Below are positions 56,360 through 64,000 of a stretch of 64,000 nucleotides of DNA, piece by piece. The DNA is from Entophlyctis helioformis (Eukaryota > Chytridiomycota > Chytridiomycetes > Chytridiales > Chytriomycetaceae). The position numbers and the translations under genes were made by a program. The stretch covers positions 1 through 64,000 of the forward strand of contig JAHLKH010000106.1 of assembly GCA_025526915.1 (NCBI GenBank). The letters are read 5' to 3'. The notes beneath the pieces were generated by a model. It was not told the origin of the DNA. It made no database searches and saw only the letters and a list, made by a program, of their open reading frames with translations. How positions within the stretch are numbered: position 1 is the stretch's first letter; each line of letters starts with the position of its first letter.

Positions 56360-59300
56360 ATGCGCCAACGGCTGACCGTCGACTTGCTGCTGCTGCTGCC
56401 GTTGTCACTGCTGTTGCTGCTGTTTCTGTCTGCAGCACCGTCCGCTGTGATGGGTACGCCGCACGCACACGCTGGCTGTGCCTGATGGACGAAGGAGTTG
56501 GCGCTGACTCTGCGTGGTGGCACCGCATCGACACCGCATCACCGCGATGCCGGACCTCAGCGGCACGGCCGGTCGTCAATGTGCTCATGCTGCCGACCGT
56601 CAACGCAGACTTTGAGACGGCCGTTCTGCGCAACTTATCGGACGCCTGGTGCGTGGCGGTCTGTCCGCCTGTCCTCTCCCCCACCCCAGCAGTTTGCCTT
56701 GGTCATGCAACAACGTAGCCGTTTTCGTCTGTCCGCGTCTGACGCATGATTGCAACCGCGTCTTCTTGTCAACTGTCATGGCCATGACGCCTTAACCGTC
56801 CCAACTGACGCTGCTTCTCCATGGCGCAGGAGCGTGACATCGGGGATAGACATCCAGATCACGATCCTCGACTCGTCAAACACGGGCACTGCGTTTGGAG
56901 ACCTTGTGCTCAACTCGTACCTCAAGCCCCGCCGCACCGAGTACGACATTTTTCAGATCGACATTGTCTGGCCAGGCGATATGGCGGCGTACTTGCTGGA
57001 TCTATCGCCGTACCTGAGCCCGGATGATCTGGCGCCGTTCATGCCGGCGATTTTGGACGCGGATCGTATCGACGGTCGGTATGTGGCGCTGCCCTTCTTT
57101 ACAGACTTTGGGCTGCTGTACTACAGGCGTGACTGTAAGTGGAGGTGTTGTGGCAGTGCTCACACGGCGAGCCACACTGAGTGAGTCTGGCTCCAACGCA
57201 TCTAGTGCTGCAAAAGTATGGATTCAGCGGGCCGCCCAGGACATGGGACGAGCTGGAGATCATGGCGCGCAAGATACTGGAGGGAGAGCGGCCAACACGT
57301 CCAAGCCTGTCTGGGTTCTCTGGCCAGCTCAACAACTACGAAGGCTTGACCTGCAACGTATGTCGCTTGTGCGCCAATCGCTTGTCACACCATTGACACG
57401 GCTGCGCAACCTCCCCACAGTTTGCCGAATGGCTTGGTGCCGCAGGCGTCCCTCTGCCCATCAAAGCCGACAAGACCATCCACTTCGATACTCCGCAGGT
57501 GCGCTCGTTTCTGACGCGGTTCCGCAACTGGGTCGGCGACATTATCTCTCCTACGACCCTGCTCTTTGATGAAGGCGCGTCGTTCAAACAGTGGATCGCC
57601 GGCAACACCGTGTTTATGCGGTCGTGGGTCAATGTGATCAAGACGACCACCGATGCCAACGTCTCGTTTCCGTGGGACACTTCCCAGGTGGGCGACGACC
57701 GTCCACTTGATGCTCATATGGAGCAGAGTCGCATGCTGATGGGGTCCGAGAGGGCAGCTGCTTGGCTATAGCACAGATATCGGGCCATCGACGCTGGGCG
57801 GCTGGCATCTAGGCGTCTCGCATGCAACCAAGAACCCAGACGCTGCCGCTGCTGCGATCAAGTTCCTCACATCTGCAACTGTCCAGAAAGCGCGTGCTGT
57901 TCGCCACGGGATACTGCCCACCATCCCTGCCTTGTACAATGGTATGGTTTTGGTAGTGTGAATGGTTTGCGTTGGATTGCTTACGGAGGCTGAATGGACA
58001 GACGCAGATGTGTGCCAAGTCATTCCAAAGTGCCAGCTGTTTGCCAATATGAGCTTTGTAGTGCGGCCGTCTGCACAGTCGTCACCAAAGTACACGAGCG
58101 ACCTTTCCAAGTTGCTCTACGACAATGGTGCGGACACTCCAGTCGCTTATTCGCACATCCCATACTGTACTGACCAACGCATATACTGGATGGATGGACA
58201 GTGCACGAGTACCTTGTCAGCAACATTAGCCTCGACACGCTCATGTCCATCCTTATGCGCCAGACATCCAAAATCATTGGCACGTACAGCGTGGATGCCA
58301 AGTTTATCGACTGGGCAGACCCGCTTGGCGCAACGTTTGTGGTGCTCAATGGAATCGGCTTTGCTGCTGCTGTTGCCACGATGGTCATGATGTTTGTGCA
58401 CGCAAACCACGAGGCCATCAAGTCTGGCGGCTGGGTGTACCTGCTTCTTGTATGCGCAAATGCCTCGTTTCCATGCGTCCGGGTTCGAACGAATGATTGC
58501 TGACGCTGGCGGCAGGTCCTCGCAGGCGTGTTTTTGGGATACGCGTCCATTCTGTTGTATACGGGACCGCTCAATGATGTCAAGTGCATCATGCAGCCAT
58601 GGTTCTTGACGCTCGCGTTCAGTGTTTGCATGTCGACGCTGTGCATCAAGAACTGGCGCACATCACGTGTCTTTAACAACCCCATGGTAATGTCTGCCTG
58701 CTGCCGGCAGTCTTGCGACTGAGCGTCGACTGACACGAATGGCGCCACAGAAAGGAGGTGCGCCAACCAATATCCGGCTGCTCATGTACATTGGCACGGC
58801 ATGCCTGGTCAATGTTGCCCTGTTGCTTGCATGGACCATCATTGCGCCACCCAAGCCGGCTGTGGTCGTGGTCAACGATCCCGACGCGTACAGCGTGTGC
58901 CGCAATGACACCAACCCGTCTGGCCACATGGCGTTTACCATTGCCGTCTTTCTTTACAATGTCGGCATTCTCGTGGCAGGTGAGATTCTCTGTTGGATGC
59001 GTGTAATCAGACTGGGACATGGACTGACACGATGCAATGTGGGCACGCGAAAAAAGGCGTATGGTATGCGTACCTCACCCGCCACGTCTTTGCGCAGTTC
59101 AACGACTCGCACAGCATCGCCATCATCACCTACAACACCATACTCTGCTGCATAGTCGGCGTGCCCATTCTGTACGCCGAGGGTCTGGGCGTCCGTGTGC
59201 ACTACACTCTGCGCTCGGCCGTCATCTTTGCCATCACAACCGTCGTGCTCGTTGGTCTGTTTTACAAGAAGCTCCTCATCGTCCTCGGGTACCACGCGTT

Positions 59301-60029
59301 TGGCAAGGACAAGCTCACAATCATGCTGGAGCGCCGGCTCAACCGGCCCAGCAACGCCTCGTCTCGCGGACACCAGGAAAAGGTAACGACACGGGTACCC
59401 AAACTATCGAGTCGCGCCAGCAGCTTTGGCGGGCAGGGATCGTCGTCGTCGACTGGCCAATCGCAGACTGCGGCACCTGTTCGCGATAGTATGGAGTCGG
59501 TGTGGCTGAATGCACGGGTAGCCTCGGTGACGCTGGCCGAGTGCGTTGCGTTCAAGGCGCATGTCCGCACAGGCCGGTTTCTAGCGTTCCTGTCCATGTG
59601 GCGCAGACGGCGGCTCATGTACGTGCCGCATCTGCAGCTCATGGTCCTCCGCGACACGGAGACTGGCGTCGATGCACTGGATGTAAGGGCCGCTGTTTCC
59701 ACACCTGCCCGTGCTCTACTGCTGGATGCAACATCTCTGGTGTGCGACTGCTGACTGGCTTTGGGCAGACGACAACCACATACTGCATATGGGATGTGCG
59801 CATCGTGTCTGCGGCGACCGACAACCCAGAGCTGCCACACGTCACTGTGCGCATCAACCACAGCGTGTATCTGGACATTCTGTTCTCTGGCCAGGAGGCG
59901 TGCCGATTCTGGATGGGCGTGTTCCATCGGATCCAGTCTGGGTCCACGGCGATGGCGTCGATGGAGGAAGGGTCGCATGACGAGACGTCCGACATGATAA
60001 CCACAAGCGGAAGCCAAAGCCACAGGTAG
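56360..60029 (+). CDS. Class C-type 7TM receptor with solute-binding ectodomain and PH-like tail
   Basis: Twelve exons: 56360-56453, 56561-56648, 56830-57134, 57206-57357, 57421-57687, 57758-57941, 58002-58127, 58202-58449, 58516-58686, 58751-58979, 59057-59682 and 59769-60029; 916 aa, phases closed. Residues 1-28 are a Leu-rich signal peptide. Residues about 30-365 resemble a bacterial family-1 ABC solute-binding protein: [41 protein letters not shown], and the hallmark STLGGWHLGVSHATKNPDAA. Seven spans at about 448-700 carry class C (GABA-B-like) signatures, TGPLNDVKCIMQPWFLTLAFS and LTRHVFAQFNDSHSI. Residues about 785-885 (GRFLAFLSMWRRRRLMYV...ACRFWMGVFHRI) look like a PH domain. It is probably a nutrient- or sugar-sensing GPCR. 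The PH call is tentative. Confidence 0.88.
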
Positions 60030-60251
60030 CAGGCGCAGTGGCAGCCAGTCGGAAGATGATCTTTGCTGAATGAATGCACCATACTAACATGCTGTTGGGT
60101 GCTGTTGGATACGAGCGCATTCATTTTGTCGGTAAGGCGAAGTAGTTGAGTTGAAGCAGGTAAGGCGAAGTAGTCGAGTTGAAGTTGAAGCAGTTGAGGT
60201 GCTGAGAGGGCAAGGCGAAGCAGTCGAGTTGAAGACAGACAGCCAGCCAGC

Positions 60252-60503
60252 CTAGCGGTCCTTCTTCTTGAACGAGAACGGCTTGCGGGTTGTGGAGAAC
60301 TCGCCCAGCTTCTTGCCGACCATCTGCTCAGTCACAAAGACGGGCAGGTGCGTCTTGCCGTTGTGGACCAGGAACTTGCGGCCGACGTGCGACGGCAGGA
60401 TGGTGGACGAGCGCGCCGCCGTGATGATGGGCTCGGCGGCGTTGGTGGCCGTCATGCGGGGGAACGGCACAAAGAACGGGCCCTTCCACACGGCTCTCGG
60501 CAT
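60252..60503 (-). CDS. Mitochondrial small-subunit ribosomal protein uS19m
   Basis: 83 aa, single exon. [10 protein letters not shown], then [40 protein letters not shown] and a basic C terminus, is the bacterial-type S19 sequence, so it acts in the mitochondrial ribosome rather than the cytosolic one (which has the longer uS19/RPS15 form). Length fits Rsm19. It is divergent from RPA190, giving a head-to-head pair of ribosome-biogenesis genes. Confidence 0.92.
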   Translation of the reverse strand: MPRAVWKGPFFVPFPRMTATNAAEPIITAARSSTILPSHVGRKFLVHNGKTHLPVFVTEQMVGKKLGEFSTTRKPFSFKKKDR

Positions 60504-60864
60504 GGCGTGCGCTGCGGTGGTTGTGTGTGTGTGTGGTTGTGTAGTTGTGGTTGTGGTTGTGGTTGTTGTAGTTGTTGTAGTTGTTGTGGTTGTACAAGCA
60601 GTCGTCGCAGTCGCCGAAAGTGATCTCGCCGTCAAGCCGTTCGTCGACTTTGTTTTCTTCCAGCTCTGCGACCGCGACGAGACCTCTTGCAGACACCTCG
60701 CAGACACCTCGCAGCTGTAAGCACGCACGCTGGCTGGCCCGTACGCACGCCTGTAAGCAAACTGACAGACGCCCGCCGACGCCGCCATACAAACAGACAA
60801 CAGACAACCGCCCAGCGACCGACAACCGCACGACGCCCTCTGACCGCCCAGCGAGCCGCCCCGC
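60504..60864. promoter_or_regulatory. Divergent intergenic, uS19m / RPA190
   Basis: 361 bp between start codons. A (GTTGTG)n-type microsatellite at about 60520-60595 lies on the uS19m side, and short CAGACACCTCG direct repeats near 60690 lie on the RPA190 side. Confidence 0.5.
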
Positions 60865-63800
60865 ATGAACATCTCCAACGCCGTGTCTGCGCAGGTCGGC
60901 GCCGTCCACTTCTCGTTCTACTCGGCCAGCGACGTGCGCAAGCTCTCGGTCAAGCACATCACAAACCCGCTCATCTTTGACAACCTCGACCATCCCACTG
61001 CCGGCGGTCTGTACGACTCGGCCCTCGGCCCCTACGACAAGGGCGAAGTGTGAGTCGGCATTCATCGCATGCCCGCGCAGACGCCGACGTCTTTTTTGTT
61101 GTTGTGCCGTCGTGCTGCTGTCATGCCGTGCCATACAGACCTGCGGCCGTGCCATACAGACATGCGGCCATGCCATGCCATACAGACCTATACACACTGG
61201 CGGACGCACAGGCTAACCCCTGCGATCCACCCGCTGCGCCTCGGCTCGACAGATGCACCACCTGCCACCTCGGCCACTCCCTGTGCCCGGGCCATTTCGG
61301 CCACATTGAGCTGTCCGTGCCCGTCTACAACCCCATCACCTTCCGTCTGCTGTACAAGCTGCTGCAGTCCACCTGCTACTACTGCCACCGTCTGCGCACC
61401 TCCCGCACCGTCATCCACCATTTCGGCGCAAAGCTCAGACTCGTGCAGGCCGGCCTGATCGTCGAGGCCTCGCAGCTCGACCAGATCATCTCGGTCCGTG
61501 GTGGGGCCGCCAAAAAGGACAAGGCGGCCACAAAGACCGCCAAGCCCAAGGCGTCCAAGTCGGCCTCGGCTGTCGTCGACAACGAGGCTGCCGAAGACAA
61601 TGGCGGCGACGACGACAACGACAACGACAACGACAGCGACAATGACCAGGACGACAACGACGATGCGTACATGGACGCTCTCGAGGCCGCTGCCGCCGAA
61701 GAGGCCAACGATCCCGCTCTCGCCCATCTGCCGCCCAATGCGTCGGCCTCGGAGCGCATCATTGCACGCATCGAAGCCTTTGTCGACAAGGCCTTTGCCA
61801 ACGCCAACGCGAACCCCAAGTGCGTTGCCGCAAAGACCACGCTGGTCACCGACAACCTGCGCCGTCTCGAGCGCCAGTTCCTGCAGGCGATCCCGTCGCT
61901 TGCGTGCCAAAACTGTGGCGGCCAGTCGCCAAAGTTCCGCACAGAGGCCCAGACGAAGATCTTTGAGCGTCCGCTGGCTGCCAAGCAGCGCTCGCTCATG
62001 AACGCGCGCAACCTCAAGTTTGAGCCGCTGTTTGGCGAGTCGTCGTCCTCTGCTGACGCCCCAGCTGCCAGATCGGCACCGCTTGACCGCCGCGTCAACG
62101 TGTCGCTTTCTGCCGATGATGTGTATTCCGTCGCCGGTGTCGACCCAGAGACGGCCCCCGCCGACGGCACGCCTAGAGACACGTACCTCACGCCTCTGCA
62201 GGTGCGCGCTCACTTGGAGCTGCTCTGGAAGCGCGAGCAGACCATCCTCGACGTGCTCTACGGCACTCCCCAGAAGGACGGTACGCGCGTGTCAAGCCCA
62301 GACATCTTCTTCCAGGACGTCGTGTCTGTGCCCCCGAACCGTTTTCGTCCGCTGTCCAAGATGGGCGACATGATGTACGAGCACCCGCAGAACATCCATC
62401 TGACCGAGATCATCAAGTCCAACCACGCCATCCAGGACCTCCAGCTCCAGGAACGCGAGGCTCTGTCCCAGCTTGCTGGCGCCGATCCCAAGCTTCTGCA
62501 GCTGCGTCGCGCCGAGTACCTCAAGCGCACGGTCGAGTCGTGGATCAAGCTGCAGCAGAGCGTCAACTACCTCATCGACAGCTCCAAAGCCCCGCTCGCT
62601 GCTGGTGGCAAGCCTGCCCCGCCTGGCGTGCGCCAGATTCTCGAGAAGAAGGAGGGTCTGTTCCGCAAGCACATGATGGGCAAGCGTGTCAACTACGCTG
62701 CCCGCAGTGTCATCTCGCCCGATCCATACATTGAGACCAACGAGATCGGCATCCCGCCCGTGTTTGCCACCAAGCTGACGTACCCCGAGCCTGTCACGCA
62801 CCACAACGTCAAGGAGCTGCGCAAAAACGTCATCAACGGCCCCACCAAGTGGCCCGGTGCCGCCTATGTGCAGAACGAGGACGGATCGCTTGTCAACCTG
62901 GCCATGTTTGACGAGGCTGGCCGCACGGCCATTGCCAACCAGCTGCTGACTCCCAGCATGCACCACGGCGACACCAACACGGCGTACCACTTTTCACACA
63001 CCAACAAGAAGGTGTACCGCCACCTGCGCAACGGCGACTTTCTCCTGCTCAACCGTCAGCCGACGCTGCACAAGCCGTCCATCATGGCGCACACGGCACG
63101 CGTCCTGCCCAACGAGAAGACGATCCGCATGCACTACGCCAACTGTAACACGTACAATGCCGATTTCGACGGTGACGAGATGAACGCGCACTTGCCGCAG
63201 AACGAGCTTGCGCGTGCCGAGGCCATGCTGATTGCCCGCACCGACCAGCAGTACCTGGTTCCCACGGACGGCGGTGTGCTCCGCGGTCTCATCCAGGACC
63301 ACGTGGACGCTGGTGTCGACATGTGCTCGCGTGACACCTTCTTCACGCGCGAGGAGTACCTGCAGCTCGTGTATGCCGGCCTTCTTCCCGAGGGCTCTGC
63401 ATCGCTCGCTCTCGGCAATGGCAACATCGAAGAGAAGATCAAGATTGGCCGCCATGGCCGTATTGTCACGCTGCCGCCTGCCATCTTCAAGCCCACGGCC
63501 AGATGGACGGGCAAGCAGATCATCTCGACCATCCTTGTCAACCTCATTCCCGAGGACCGCGACCTCCTCAACCTCAAGTCCAAGTCGCGCATCCCGGCCA
63601 AGCAGTGGGGCCCCACGGCACCCGAGGAGCAGCAGGTGCTCTTCATGGACGGATACCTGCTCACTGGTATCCTGGACAAGTCGCAGTTTGGTGCGAGTGC
63701 CAAGGGTTTGGTGCACGCCATGTACGAGGTGTACGGAGCACCGTATGCGGCAAGCTGCTGTCTATTCTGGCCGGCTGTTCACAACGTACCTCCAGTTTGC

Positions 63801-64000
63801 CGGCTTCACCTGTCGCATGGACGATTTGCGGCTCACCGAAGAGGGCGACCAGGTGCGTCGCGATCTCATCAACCGCGCCAGCGGGATCGGTCGCGAGGCT
63901 GTCGCTGAAGTCACGTCGGTCAAGCCGGTCGACGAGGCGGCCATCAAGAAGCAGCCGCTGCACGTGCAGAGCCAGGCACATCGGATGTACAAGCCAAGGT
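60865..64000 (+). CDS. RPA190: RNA polymerase I largest subunit RPA190, 5' part, two apparent 1-nt deletions
   Basis: The catalytic subunit transcribing 35S rDNA in the nucleolus; the gene runs off the right edge. Exon 1 is 60865-61049 and exon 2 starts at 61253 (acceptor GACAG), restoring the zinc-binding clamp [28 protein letters not shown]. An acidic Asp/Asn insertion lies near residue 190. Later landmarks are the long coiled clamp region, [31 protein letters not shown] and the Mg-binding [10 protein letters not shown]. Two single bases seem missing, near 63749 (after GAPYA) and near 63769 (after KLLSILAG). Beyond that the frame is restored ([18 protein letters not shown]). In an essential single-copy gene these are more likely base errors than inactivation. 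Confidence 0.93.

Overview
The window is nuclear DNA of a fungus. It has GC-rich, intron-bearing genes with mostly short GT-AG introns of 50-480 bp, a fungal alkaline ceramidase, and GPI-anchored secreted proteins. It also carries a class C seven-transmembrane receptor whose ligand domain is a bacterial-type solute-binding fold. That receptor points to an early-diverging zoosporic (chytrid-like) fungus; the assignment is an inference. Exon models were built by hand from splice signals and reading phase. Nearly all whole-gene models close in frame.

Left third (1-23.4 kb): two near-identical inverted arms (975-9728 and 13449-22184) face each other across a 3.7 kb unique spacer. Each arm carries the 3' part of a pyridoxamine-oxidase-like gene, a PHO4-family phosphate transporter, an OPT oligopeptide transporter and a secreted cupredoxin-like protein. 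The right arm continues into the complete oxidase gene, while the left copy of that gene is cut and frameshifted. The left cupredoxin copy is also frameshifted, so the right arm looks parental. The spacer holds a GPI-type leucine-rich-repeat gene, one repeat per 72-bp exon, and a seven-transmembrane protein gene. The end of a CHZ-domain histone chaperone gene lies at the far left.

Middle (23.7-42.9 kb): housekeeping genes. They are a hotdog thioesterase, the ESCRT ATPase VPS4, a tail-anchored thioredoxin divergent from VPS4, a CID/SR-rich RNA-processing protein, a very large gelsolin-repeat protein, and the mRNA-export helicase SUB2/UAP56. The 793-bp SUB2 intron carries a convincing C/D-box snoRNA.

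Rearranged stretch (42.9-46.9 kb): a tRNA-Leu(AAG), a broken LINE reverse transcriptase, a single-exon ankyrin-repeat gene, a second reverse-transcriptase scrap, and the last exon of an ABCC transporter missing everything upstream.

Right third (46.9-64 kb): an unassigned fungal membrane protein, a small membrane protein, alkaline ceramidase, a VPS29 gene lacking its 5' half, PUS3 with an apparent frameshift, three consecutive secreted/GPI-type genes, the solute-binding/7TM/PH-like receptor, mitochondrial uS19, and the 5' part of RNA polymerase I subunit RPA190. RPA190 shows two single-base deletions close together, so some frameshifts in the window may be base errors rather than biology.
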